Origin: Ectothiorhodospira mobilis
GTDB lineage: Bacteria > Pseudomonadota > Gammaproteobacteria > Ectothiorhodospirales > Ectothiorhodospiraceae
DNA length: 64,000 nt
NCBI RefSeq assembly: GCF_900114895.1
Contig: NZ_FOUO01000003.1
Coordinates: 1-64,000, forward strand
Reading direction: 5' to 3'
A model generated the notes under the pieces. That model had not been told where the DNA came from. It searched no databases and saw only the letters and a list, made by a program, of their open reading frames with translations. Below are positions 27,072 through 35,689 of this stretch, piece after piece (position 1 is the first letter of the stretch; the number at the start of each line of letters is the position of its first letter). Made by a program: the position numbers and the translations under genes.

Positions 27072-28697
27072 TCAGGGCGTGGGGGCCTGCGCGCTACCTG
27101 TGGCGCCCTCGCGGGCGGCCTGTTCGTAGCGCCGGATCATGGGGGCCGCCAGGACGCAGGGGCGGCGGGCGATGAGCACCGAGAGTTCGTCCCGCCCCAT
27201 GAGGTCCCGCAGCACCCCCTCGAAATCGTCCTCCGGTTTCTGCGGGTCCACCACCTGCACGTTCTTCACCCCCATGGCGCGGCACACCTGGGCCAGGTCC
27301 ATCTTCTGGGTGGGGGCGTGGTTCAGGGCACGGCCCGTGCCGGGGTGTTCCTGGCGGCCCGTCATGGCGGTGGTGTCGTTGTCCACGATGAGGACCACGT
27401 GACCGGTGGGGGGCGGATTGTAGACCATCTCCGCGATCCCGGTGAGGCCGGAGTGCACGAAGGTGGAGTCGCCGATGACACTCACCACCCGCCGCGCCTC
27501 CTCCGGCGGCAGGGTGTGGCGCAGGCCCAGGCCCACGCCGATGGCGGCGCCCATGTCCACGCAGGTGTCCATGGCCTCGAAGGGGGGCAGCACCCCCAGG
27601 GTGTAGCAGCCGATATCCCCGGCCACGATGTATTTCAGACGCCCGAGCACCTCGAACACCTCCCGGTGGGAGCAGCCCTTGCAGAGTTCCGGGGGCTTGC
27701 CGGCGGGGGGCGCGGCCTCGGGGGAGGTGTCCCCGGCCAGGATGCGGCGCACCCGGGGCACGTTCAGTTCGCCGAAGCGATACATCTCCGGCTTGCCCTC
27801 CACCGCCAGGCCATCGGCACGCAGGGCCTCGTAGACCAGGTGGTCCCCCTCCTCGATGACGACGCAGCGGTCCACCTCGCCCACGAAGCGGCGCAGGGTC
27901 TCCATGGGCAGGGGCCAGGTGAGCCCCAGGGACAGGACCCGGGCCTCGGGCGCGGCCTCCCGGGCGTGCATCACCGATACCCCCGAGGCGATGATGCCCA
28001 GGCGGCGGTCGCCGTCGTACACCCGGTTGGGGCCCTCGGCGTCGTTCCAGCGGGCGATCTGGGCCAGCTTGTCCCGCAGCTTGCGGTGGGCGGGGCGGGC
28101 GTGGGCGGGGATCATGACCCGGCCGGGGATGTCGCGCTGGAAGCCGGGTTGCAGGGCTCCGGGGCGGGTCGGGCCGGGGCGCACCTGGGTGCGGGCGTGG
28201 CAGATGCGGGTGGTCATGCGCAGGATCACCGGGATGCCCCAGCGCTCGGAGAGCTCGAAGGCGGTCCGGGTGAAGTCGTAGGCCTCCTGGGCGTCCGCCG
28301 GTTCCAGCATGGGCACCCCTGCGGCGCGGGCGTAGTGGCGGTTGTCCTGCTCGTTCTGGCTGGAGGCCATGCCCGGGTCGTCCGCCGAGATCAGCACCAG
28401 TCCGCCCACCAGGTCCATGTAGGCGGCGGTGAACAGCGGATCGGCAGCCACATTGACCCCCACGTGCTTCATGGTCACCAGGCTGCGCCCCCGGGCGAGG
28501 GACACCCCCAGGGCCACTTCCAGGGCCACCTTTTCGTTGGGGGCCCACTGGGCGCGTCCCCCCAGTTGGTCCAGGGCCTCCAGGATCTCGGTGGAGGGGG
28601 TGCCGGGGTAGCCGGTGCCCAGGTGCGTGCCGGCGTGCAGGGCGGCCAGGGCCACCGCCTCATTGCCGCTGAGGAGCAGTCGTTGGTTGGTTGCCAT
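27072..28697 (-). CDS. iorA: Indolepyruvate:ferredoxin oxidoreductase alpha subunit lacking ferredoxin domain
   Basis: 541-aa subunit containing the alpha-type domain (N-terminal half, GYPGTPSTEILE, WAPNEKVALEVALG) and the TPP-binding beta-type domain (CKGCSHREVF, GDIGCYTLG, MGAAIGVGLGLRH, GDSTFVHSGL). Family members normally end with a domain binding two [4Fe-4S] clusters; here the chain stops about 30 residues after SVLIARRPCVL, and no CxxCxxC repeat exists before the stop or in the 68-nt gap to iorB. It would therefore need a separate ferredoxin. The ATG at 28697 begins the conserved N terminus; a GTG at 28733 would add 12 residues. Confidence 0.88.
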   Translation of the reverse strand: MATNQRLLLSGNEAVALAALHAGTHLGTGYPGTPSTEILEALDQLGGRAQWAPNEKVALEVALGVSLARGRSLVTMKHVGVNVAADPLFTAAYMDLVGGLVLISADDPGMASSQNEQDNRHYARAAGVPMLEPADAQEAYDFTRTAFELSERWGIPVILRMTTRICHARTQVRPGPTRPGALQPGFQRDIPGRVMIPAHARPAHRKLRDKLAQIARWNDAEGPNRVYDGDRRLGIIASGVSVMHAREAAPEARVLSLGLTWPLPMETLRRFVGEVDRCVVIEEGDHLVYEALRADGLAVEGKPEMYRFGELNVPRVRRILAGDTSPEAAPPAGKPPELCKGCSHREVFEVLGRLKYIVAGDIGCYTLGVLPPFEAMDTCVDMGAAIGVGLGLRHTLPPEEARRVVSVIGDSTFVHSGLTGIAEMVYNPPPTGHVVLIVDNDTTAMTGRQEHPGTGRALNHAPTQKMDLAQVCRAMGVKNVQVVDPQKPEDDFEGVLRDLMGRDELSVLIARRPCVLAAPMIRRYEQAAREGATGSAQAPTP

Positions 28698-28912
28698 CAG
28701 TCGATGCCCGATTCGGATGAACAGGCCCGGCACAGGCGCGTGGGCCAGCCCGGGCGGCAGCCCGCAAGTCTACATGATTCGCGCCTCGGGACCAGTCCCC
28801 CGAACGGGGCGTCGTGGGAAGGGGGTTCGGGCAGGGTGGGGGAGGGGGTGCCCCTCCCCGCGCAGGGGGAGTCGGGGCCTCCCTGCCCCGGTGGTGTGTC
28901 CTTCGATTAGGG

Positions 28913-29248
28913 TCAGCCGCGGCCCACCCAGGCGGTGCACCAGCCGCCTTCCGCCACCAAGGATCCGGGGAAGACGGAGCAGGGACCCCATTCCTTGGCC
29001 TCGGGATCGGAGTACAGTAGGCAGTTGCTGCAGCGGCTGCCTTCCTGGTAGCTGTCGTGGGTCACGCTGCTGGCGTCGTGGGTGTAGCTCAGGGCCTGGG
29101 CCGTGGCATCGTCCTCGGAGAGGCGTTCCAGCTCGGCGGCCTGGGCCGCCGTGGTCCAGCCCAGTCCGGCCAGGGGCACGGCCACCAGGCCACCGGCCCC
29201 CAGCTGCAGGAAACGGCGGCGGCTGACGTGGGAGTCGCGGGTATTCAT
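28913..29248 (-). CDS. High-potential iron-sulfur protein (HiPIP)
   Basis: 111-aa periplasmic electron carrier holding one [4Fe-4S] cluster. A Tat signal (SRRRFLQLG, residues 9-17) with cleavage near AQA (36-38) precedes the mature domain. The four ligands are Cys73, Cys76, Cys90 and Cys104 in the usual C-x2-C-x13-C-x13 spacing. An AAGGAGG site precedes the ATG. HiPIPs serve cyclic photosynthetic or respiratory electron flow in purple sulfur bacteria and relatives; here it probably links quinol or thiosulfate oxidation to terminal oxidases or a reaction centre. It is a single gene. Confidence 0.95.
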   Translation of the reverse strand: MNTRDSHVSRRRFLQLGAGGLVAVPLAGLGWTTAAQAAELERLSEDDATAQALSYTHDASSVTHDSYQEGSRCSNCLLYSDPEAKEWGPCSVFPGSLVAEGGWCTAWVGRG

Positions 29249-29363
29249 GATGTCCTCCTTCTCGCCACGGGGGCGACGGTTCAGGGTTCAGGGCCCGTTT
29301 CTGCGGACCTCGGGGCCAGTATCCGCCCCGTTGCCTGAACCCCCCATGAACAAACAGGCTGCG

Positions 29364-31649
29364 TCAGCCGTTCGGTTCCTCCTCGTCGAAGTCTCCCTTG
29401 AACTGCGGATTGGGCTGCAGCTGTGGGGTCGATGCCGTTGGCGTGGCGGACGGTTCCACGGCTGCAGGGGCCGATGCCGCGCCCTGCATATACACCCGGG
29501 CCGGCGGTGCCTGTCCGTCCTTGCCCTCGCCGAAGTAGAGGGTCATGTGGGGGAAGGGGATCTCGATGCCGGCGGCGTCGAAGTGGCGTTTCACCAGGCG
29601 GTTGTACTCCCGGCCCACGGCCCACTGCATGCCCGGCCGGGTCTTGATGCGCACGCGCACGTTCACGGCGCTGTCCGCCAGGGCGGTGACCCCGTGCACC
29701 TCCAGATCCCCGAGGATGTGGGGGGCCATCTCCGGCATCTGCCGCAGTTCCTCGAAGGCCTCATTCATGCGCTGTAACACCTCGTCGGTGTCCTCGCGGT
29801 AGGCCACGCCGTACTCGCCCACGTGAAAGGCGAAGTCGCGCATGTAGTTGGATACCGTGTCCACCGAGGAGAAGGGCAGCAGGTGATAGGTACCCGACAG
29901 GTCGCGCATGCCCATGGAGCGGATGGTGAGGCGTTCCACGGTGCCGGTGATGCCGCCGGCGGTGACCACGTCCCCCACGTTGAAGGCGTTCTCCAGCTGG
30001 ATGAAGACCCCGGTGATCACGTCCTGCACCAGCTTCTGGGCGCCGAAGCCGATGGCCAGGCCCAGGACCCCGGCGCCGGCGATGAGGGGGCCGATGTTGA
30101 TGCCCACCTGGGCCAGCACCACCATCAGGGTCATGACCACGAGGGTGATGGCCGCGGCGTTGCGAAAGATGGTGAGCAGGGTGCGCACCCGGGCGTTGGG
30201 CTCGCCGTTGCCGGTGGCGGGGCTGAGGCGGTATTCGATCCAGCTGGTCAGGCCCAGCCACACCAGCATCGCCCCGGCCAGGATCAGGGCCACCGCCACC
30301 ACATTGCCGATGAAGCGGCCGCCTGCGTCGGAGGCTGCCCAGGCGGTCAGGCTGAAGGGGGTCCAGGCATCCAGGATGGCCGCGGCCACCACGGCCAGCA
30401 GGGTGAAGCGCAGGACCTTGAGCACCGTGGGGATGTAGGCGTTGAGGCGTTCCTCCAGCAGGGGGATGCCCTCGCGGGTCTCCTCGGGCAGGCGGATGCG
30501 TTTGAGGATCACGCGGCCCAGCAGCAAGGACAGCAGGATCCCCGCGGCGGCGGCCAGCAGGGTCTGCGCCGTGGCGGCGATCATGAAGGGCAGGGCCCGG
30601 CCGGGGAAGACCAGGGCCACCACCAGGATGGCCGTCAGATAGGCCAGGGCGGCCAGGTGCCAGATGCGTCCCGCGCCCTGCAGGGCGATCCGGCCAAAGC
30701 CGGTATCCATGCGTTCACCCAGTTTCATCAGCCGGCCCTGAACCCGCTTGCGGTTGCGCAAAACCAGGACCACGGCCCGGTAGTAGGCCACCGCCAGGAT
30801 GAGCAGCCCCAGGAGACGGGCCGGTTCGGGGGCCACCAGCAGGGCCGTCACCGGCACCACGAAGAGCAGGCCGTAGCCCAAAAAGGCGGTCATGCCAGAG
30901 GTCCAGCGGGTGCAGGCGGCGGCCTCGGCATCCGATAGGGGCAGCAGGCGCAGCCCCGGCCAGCGATGGGACAGGAACAGGCGCAGGGCCGCCCGCGTCA
31001 GCTCCACCAGGAGGAAGGCATTGAGGAAGAGGCTGTCCCGGGCCGTCATCTGCCCGGCCTCGCCGGTGACGAACAGGGCCAGGGCGTGACCCGCCGCCCA
31101 GGCCAGGGCCACGGTGGCCAGGTCCAGGAGCAGGGCGGCGGTGGTGCCCGTCACCCGGCGCACCACCCCGGCGGAACCGGTGCGGGCGAGGGCGTGGCGG
31201 TCCAGGCGCCGGTAGGCCAGCCGGGCCAGGCGGGAGAGGAGCCACAGAACGGCCAGGGTGGCTATGATCAGTCCCGCCAGCTCCAGGGTGTTCACCGTCA
31301 GGTCCATGGGGTCGGCGGCCCGCATCTGGTCCCAGGCCGTCTGTGTGGCCTGGATGGCGGTGTTGAATTGTTCCACTGACCCCTCGGCCAGGGACTGGGT
31401 CCACTGCGCCACCTGCCGGGTCGGCGGCACGTCCGCGGCCTCCTCGGTGGCCGTTCCCTCCTCTGCTGCCGCACGGCGCAACTCTTTGATGAGGGCCTCC
31501 CGGGCCGCCTCGTCCTCCAGCAGGTCGGCGAGGCGGCTGTCCCCCGGCGCGGCCTCCTGGGCCTGCAGGGGGAGGGCGGCGCAGAGGAGAAGGAGGACGA
31601 CGGCGATCCGGGGCAGGATGCGCGAGAGAAACGGGATAGGCGGTCTCAA
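29364..31649 (-). CDS. Large MscS-family mechanosensitive channel (YbiO/MscM-like)
   Basis: 761-aa inner-membrane protein. Signal peptide (1-30), a periplasmic helical stretch (30-120), roughly ten membrane segments, the pore-lining helix and the MscS beta domain (VLGLAIGFGAQKLVQDVITGVFI, LENAFNVGDVV), then a C-terminal alpha/beta domain and an acidic tail (DFDEEEPNG). It opens under membrane tension to release solutes, expected in an organism living under changing salinity. The start is TTG at 31649 with a strong AAGGAG site 6 nt upstream; no ATG lies in a better place. Confidence 0.88.
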   Translation of the reverse strand: MRPPIPFLSRILPRIAVVLLLLCAALPLQAQEAAPGDSRLADLLEDEAAREALIKELRRAAAEEGTATEEAADVPPTRQVAQWTQSLAEGSVEQFNTAIQATQTAWDQMRAADPMDLTVNTLELAGLIIATLAVLWLLSRLARLAYRRLDRHALARTGSAGVVRRVTGTTAALLLDLATVALAWAAGHALALFVTGEAGQMTARDSLFLNAFLLVELTRAALRLFLSHRWPGLRLLPLSDAEAAACTRWTSGMTAFLGYGLLFVVPVTALLVAPEPARLLGLLILAVAYYRAVVLVLRNRKRVQGRLMKLGERMDTGFGRIALQGAGRIWHLAALAYLTAILVVALVFPGRALPFMIAATAQTLLAAAAGILLSLLLGRVILKRIRLPEETREGIPLLEERLNAYIPTVLKVLRFTLLAVVAAAILDAWTPFSLTAWAASDAGGRFIGNVVAVALILAGAMLVWLGLTSWIEYRLSPATGNGEPNARVRTLLTIFRNAAAITLVVMTLMVVLAQVGINIGPLIAGAGVLGLAIGFGAQKLVQDVITGVFIQLENAFNVGDVVTAGGITGTVERLTIRSMGMRDLSGTYHLLPFSSVDTVSNYMRDFAFHVGEYGVAYREDTDEVLQRMNEAFEELRQMPEMAPHILGDLEVHGVTALADSAVNVRVRIKTRPGMQWAVGREYNRLVKRHFDAAGIEIPFPHMTLYFGEGKDGQAPPARVYMQGAASAPAAVEPSATPTASTPQLQPNPQFKGDFDEEEPNG

Positions 31650-31892
31650 CCTGGACTCCTTGGCCGAGGCGGTGATCGAGGGATCTTGTGCGCGCCGATA
31701 CGGGGCCCGCGCCAGCGCTGGGTCGTATTGGGGAACTTTGCAGGAAGACCGATGATGGCTTCAAGGTCCGGCGCCATGGACAGAAGGGGCCGGGCGGGGG
31801 ACGGGTGGACGGGTCCATGCCCCGGCCGCGGGGCCCTTATCGCACGGGGATGGGGTATCCTGTATCCATGGCCCCCTTCCCGTGACCGGCCC

Positions 31893-32570
31893 ATGGAGAT
31901 CATCCCCTTCTCGCCTGCCGTGTCGTTTGCCCCCCCGTCGCCGCGGGGGGGCGATGCAACCGTGGCCGGGGAGTCGGGGGAGCCGCGCCCTGGACGGACC
32001 GGGCCGGTGCCGGTTGCCGAGGAGGCGGGGCGTTCCCCCGCACCCGGCCCTGAACGCCTCACCCGGGCCGAGGAGCGCACGCTGCAGTCGCTGCGGCAAC
32101 GGGACCGGGAGGTGCGCACCCACGAGCAGGCCCACATGGCCGCCGGCGGCGGCCTGGTCACCAGCGGCGCCACCTACTCCTACCAGCAGGGGCCCGATGG
32201 CCGCCGCTATGCCGTGGGCGGCGAGGTCTCCATCGACACCTCCCGGCCCGCGGATCCCGAGGATGCCATACGCAAGGCGCGGCAGATCGCCCGCGCCGCC
32301 CTGGCCCCGGCCGAGCCCTCCGGACAGGATTACCGCGTGGCGGCCCGGGCCCGCCTCATGGAGGCCGAGGCGCGGCGGGAACTCCAGGCCCTGGGGCGTG
32401 AGGGTGCCGGCACCGGGGAAGGGGGCCGGGCCCAGGGCCAGGACGATGGCAGGGGTCGGGAGGCCGGGGGACCGCAGGCACCGGCGCAGACCGTGAGGGA
32501 GCGCCTGGAACGGCTCTTTGCCCAGGTGGACCGATCCGCGGCCGCCGCCCGCTTCCGCGCCCTGGCCTGA
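31893..32570 (+). CDS. SprA-related putative metalloprotease
   Basis: 225-aa protein of the SprA/CJM1_0395 family. A low-complexity Pro/Gly/Glu N terminus (1-60) precedes the core with HEQAH at residues 77-81 (HExxH zinc motif), GGGLVTSGATYSYQQGPDG and YAVGGEVSID. The C terminus is again low-complexity and ends in a short helix. It has no signal peptide. Enzyme activity is unproven in the family. The ATG at 31893 has only a weak ribosome site; the reading frame extends further upstream but without conserved features. It is divergent from the MscS gene with about 240 bp between. Confidence 0.7.
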   Translation: MEIIPFSPAVSFAPPSPRGGDATVAGESGEPRPGRTGPVPVAEEAGRSPAPGPERLTRAEERTLQSLRQRDREVRTHEQAHMAAGGGLVTSGATYSYQQGPDGRRYAVGGEVSIDTSRPADPEDAIRKARQIARAALAPAEPSGQDYRVAARARLMEAEARRELQALGREGAGTGEGGRAQGQDDGRGREAGGPQAPAQTVRERLERLFAQVDRSAAAARFRALA

Positions 32571-32615
32571 GGCGCGCGCCGCTGTCCCGGCCAGGCGTGG
32601 GGGAATTGCATCCGC

Positions 32616-32798
32616 ATGGGGCTGGCCATCGCCCCATTCATGGACGATGCCTACCGTACGGTGCTGGGGAGGGCCCCGAGTCTGCACTCGCTGCGGCGGG
32701 TGCGTTTCGTGCTGCGCAGGGAGTCCGACCGGGCCGTGTTCGCGGCGGCCCTGGGGCGGTGGTCGGACACCACGGGTGGCGATCCCCCGCAAACATGA
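32616..32798 (+). CDS. Possible small ORF (60 aa)
   Basis: A 60-codon frame in the 337-bp gap between the SprA-like gene and porG. Its codons end largely in G or C and favour CTG, GTG and GCC like real genes here. The segment AYRTVLGRAP recalls the start of DUF4214-like repeats, but it is too short to be sure. The ribosome site is weak (GGGGGA, 12 nt away). It may also be a chance frame in GC-rich DNA. Confidence 0.3.
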   Translation: MGLAIAPFMDDAYRTVLGRAPSLHSLRRVRFVLRRESDRAVFAAALGRWSDTTGGDPPQT

Positions 32799-32907
32799 CC
32801 CATGCCATGGACGGACGGGTGGGGTGCGGGGAGACTGGCCGCCCCAAGGCCCGGGTCCGCGCACTGCGAAAAGGGCCGCAGCGGAATACCTCTCGAGGGA
32901 CGCAGCG

Positions 32908-33477
32908 ATGCTGGAGATCAGGATCCATGGCCGGGGCGGGCAGGGCAACGTGGTGGCCGCCTACCTGCTGGCCTCGGCGGCCATCGGCCACGGCCGCCAC
33001 GCCCAGGCCTTCCCCGCCTTCGGGGCCGAGCGCCGCGGCGCCCCGGTGGCCGCCTTCGTGCGCATCGGCGAGGCCCCCATTCGGCGGCGCTGCCAGGTGC
33101 GGCATCCGGGGTTTCTCATCGTCCAGGACCCGGCCCTGCTGGAGGTGCCCGGCACCCTGGCGGGGCTGCGTCCCGGGGGCGGCATCCTGGCCGACGGCGC
33201 CAAGCCCGGTGTGGCCGGGCGCGACGGCGGCGAGATCGTCACCCTGCCCGCCACCCGCCTGGCCCTGGAACACATCGGCCGCCCCGTCCCCAATACGGCC
33301 CTGCTGGCGGCCTTTCTCACACTCACCGGGTTGATGCCCCTCTCCGCCCTGATCCATGCCCTGGAGGCCCGCTTCAGCGGGCCGATGCTGGAGAAGAACC
33401 GCATCCTGGTGGAGACGGCCGCCGCCCAGGTGGAATCCGGACGCTGGAAGGAGGTGGTCCATGGCGTTGCCGCTTGA
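32908..33477 (+). CDS. porG: 2-oxoacid:ferredoxin oxidoreductase gamma subunit
   Basis: 189-aa gamma subunit. It starts IRIHGRGGQGNVVAAYLLA and continues GAERRGAPVAAFVRI, the hallmarks of PorG/KorG-type subunits that help bind CoA. CGAGGGA before the ATG supports 32908. The 3' end overlaps porA by 17 nt. First gene of a four-gene operon with porA, porB and a GltD/ferredoxin fusion. Confidence 0.9.
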   Translation: MLEIRIHGRGGQGNVVAAYLLASAAIGHGRHAQAFPAFGAERRGAPVAAFVRIGEAPIRRRCQVRHPGFLIVQDPALLEVPGTLAGLRPGGGILADGAKPGVAGRDGGEIVTLPATRLALEHIGRPVPNTALLAAFLTLTGLMPLSALIHALEARFSGPMLEKNRILVETAAAQVESGRWKEVVHGVAA

Positions 33478-34666
33478 GGGCTCCCAGGCCCTGGCCCGTA
33501 CCGTGGCCCTGTGCCGGCCGCAGGTGGTCTCGGCCTACCCCATCACCCCCCAGACCCACATCGTCGAGGGCATCGCCCGGCTGGTGGCCGACGGCCGCCT
33601 GGAGTGCGAGATGGTGAGCGTGGAGAGCGAGCACTCCGCCGCCTCCGTGGCCCTGGGGGCCGCCGCCGCCGGTTCCCGGGCCTACACCGCCAGCGCCTCC
33701 CAGGGGATCCTGCTCATGTCCGAGGTGCTCTTTGATATCGCCGGCATGCGGGTGCCCCTGGTGATGACCTGTGCCAACCGCGCCGTCTCCGCCCCCCTGA
33801 GCATCTGGAACGACCACCAGGACGCCATGGCCGTGCGCGACGCGGGCTGGATCCAGCTCTACTGCGCCAGCAACCAGGAGGCGGTGGACACCACCGTGCA
33901 GGCCTTTCGCATCGCCGAGCACTGCAGCCTGCCGGTGATGGTCTGCGTCGACGGCTTCACCCTGACCCATACCCTGGAACCCCTGGAGCTGCCGGACCAG
34001 GACCAGGTGGACGCCTACCTGCCCGCCTACCGCTTCGCCCACGGCCTGAACCCGGCCGAGCCCCGCAGTCTGGGGACCCTGGTGTCCCCGGATCATTTCA
34101 CCGAGGCGCGTCTGGGCCATCATGGGGCCCTGCAGCGGGCCCTGGGGGCGATCGAGGCGGCGGACGCCGACTGGGCGGCGGTCTCGGGGCGGGGCTGCGG
34201 TGGCCTGTTGGAGGTGCGCGGGGACCCGCAGGCGCGCACGGGGATCCTGGTCATGGGCTCGGTGCTGGGCACCCTGGAGGATGCCATGGACGCGGATCCA
34301 AAGGGGCGCCGCGTGCGTTTCCTCAAGCTGCGCAGCTTCCGTCCCTTCCCGGCCGAGGCCCTGCGCCAGGCCTGCCAGGGGCTGGATACCCTCATCGTCC
34401 TGGACCGGGCCCTGTCCCCCGGCAGTGGCGGTATCGTGGGTCCAGAGGTGAAGGCGGCCCTCATGGACATGGCCGAGCCGCCCCGGGTGCACAACCTGGC
34501 CGCCGGCCTGGGGGGCCGCGATCTGCCCCTGGACCTGTACGGCCGCCTGCTGGAGGCCGTGGAAGGGGCGGACGGGCCGCTGCCCTTCACCCTCATCGAC
34601 GCCGATCCCACGCAGTTGCCGGAGGCGGACCGCCCCGATGCCCCATTGATGCAGGAGGCCCCATGA
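33461..34666 (+). CDS. porA: 2-oxoacid:ferredoxin oxidoreductase alpha subunit (pyruvate-type)
   Basis: 401-aa alpha subunit. It includes YPITPQTHIVE (near residues 25-35), the conserved SVESEHSAASVALGAAAAGSR segment and an internal TCANRAVSAPLSIWNDHQD typical of pyruvate-type enzymes. With PorB it forms the TPP site. The substrate is most likely pyruvate, by resemblance to four-subunit PORs, but other 2-oxoacids are possible. The end overlaps porB (ATGA). Confidence 0.88.
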   Translation: MALPLEGSQALARTVALCRPQVVSAYPITPQTHIVEGIARLVADGRLECEMVSVESEHSAASVALGAAAAGSRAYTASASQGILLMSEVLFDIAGMRVPLVMTCANRAVSAPLSIWNDHQDAMAVRDAGWIQLYCASNQEAVDTTVQAFRIAEHCSLPVMVCVDGFTLTHTLEPLELPDQDQVDAYLPAYRFAHGLNPAEPRSLGTLVSPDHFTEARLGHHGALQRALGAIEAADADWAAVSGRGCGGLLEVRGDPQARTGILVMGSVLGTLEDAMDADPKGRRVRFLKLRSFRPFPAEALRQACQGLDTLIVLDRALSPGSGGIVGPEVKAALMDMAEPPRVHNLAAGLGGRDLPLDLYGRLLEAVEGADGPLPFTLIDADPTQLPEADRPDAPLMQEAP

Positions 34667-35658
34667 GCGCCGAAACCGCCCGGCACGACGCGAAGACCCT
34701 GCGCCATCAACAGCCCCGTTTCCGCGGCCTGGAGGCGGGCCATCGGGCCTGCCAGGGCTGTGGCGAGGCCCTGGCGGCGCGCCTGGTGACCGAGGCCGCC
34801 GGTCCCGATGTCATGGTGGCCAATGCCACCGGTTGCCTGGAGGTCTTCACCACCCCCTGGCCCCAGTCCGCCTGGCGCCTGCCCTGGATCCATTCCGTCT
34901 TCGGCAACGCCGCCGCCGTGGCCGCCGGCATGGAGGCCGCCCTGAAACAGCAGGGGCGTCGCACCCGGGTGCTGGCCTTCGCCGGTGACGGGGGCACCTT
35001 CGACATCGGCTTCCAGGCCCTGTCCGGGATGATGGAGCGGGGCCACGATGTGCTCTTCGTCTGCTTCGACAACGAGGCCTACATGAACACCGGCGTGCAG
35101 CGCTCCGGCTCCACCCCCCACGCGGCCATGACCAACACCTCCCCCCCGGGTACGGCGCGCATGGGCAAGCGGCACATGAAGAAGGACATCCTCGCCATCC
35201 TCGCCGCCCACCGCATCCCCTACGCCGCCACCGCCTCGGTGGCCTATCCCTCGGATCTGCGCAAGAAGGTGCGCCGTGCCATGGACACCGGGGGCCCCGT
35301 GTTCCTGCAGGTGCACAGCCCCTGTCCCCTGGGCTGGGGCCACGACAGCGACCTCACCGTGCAGGTGGCCCGGCTGGCGGTGCAGACGGGGCTCTTCCCG
35401 CTGGTGGAGATGGAGCGGGGGGAACTCATCGGCACCCTGCCCATCCGCGAGGTCCGGCCGGTGACCGATTACCTGCGGCTGCAGCAGCGTTTCCGGCATC
35501 TCTTTGCGGGGGATTTCCGCGCCGAGAAGGAACTGGAGCACCTGCAGGCCATCGCCGACCGCAACATCGAGCGCTTCGAGCTGCGGGGCGGCGGCAAGGA
35601 GCGCTACGACACGGAGGGGGCGGACACCGTGCACCGCGGCGGCGACCGCTGGGCCTGA
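34663..35658 (+). CDS. porB: 2-oxoacid:ferredoxin oxidoreductase beta subunit
   Basis: 331-aa TPP- and cluster-binding subunit. CQGCGEALAAR (residues 26-36) and ATGCLEVF hold the conserved cysteines of the proximal [4Fe-4S] cluster. AGDGGTFDIG with the downstream DNEAYMNTGVQRS is the TPP/Mg2+ motif. The start overlaps the porA stop, so synthesis is coupled. It lacks a ferredoxin domain, which in this operon is carried by the next gene. Confidence 0.9.
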   Translation: MSAETARHDAKTLRHQQPRFRGLEAGHRACQGCGEALAARLVTEAAGPDVMVANATGCLEVFTTPWPQSAWRLPWIHSVFGNAAAVAAGMEAALKQQGRRTRVLAFAGDGGTFDIGFQALSGMMERGHDVLFVCFDNEAYMNTGVQRSGSTPHAAMTNTSPPGTARMGKRHMKKDILAILAAHRIPYAATASVAYPSDLRKKVRRAMDTGGPVFLQVHSPCPLGWGHDSDLTVQVARLAVQTGLFPLVEMERGELIGTLPIREVRPVTDYLRLQQRFRHLFAGDFRAEKELEHLQAIADRNIERFELRGGGKERYDTEGADTVHRGGDRWA

Positions 35659-35689
35659 ACCCGAGACAGCGAACCCGGATGAACACACC

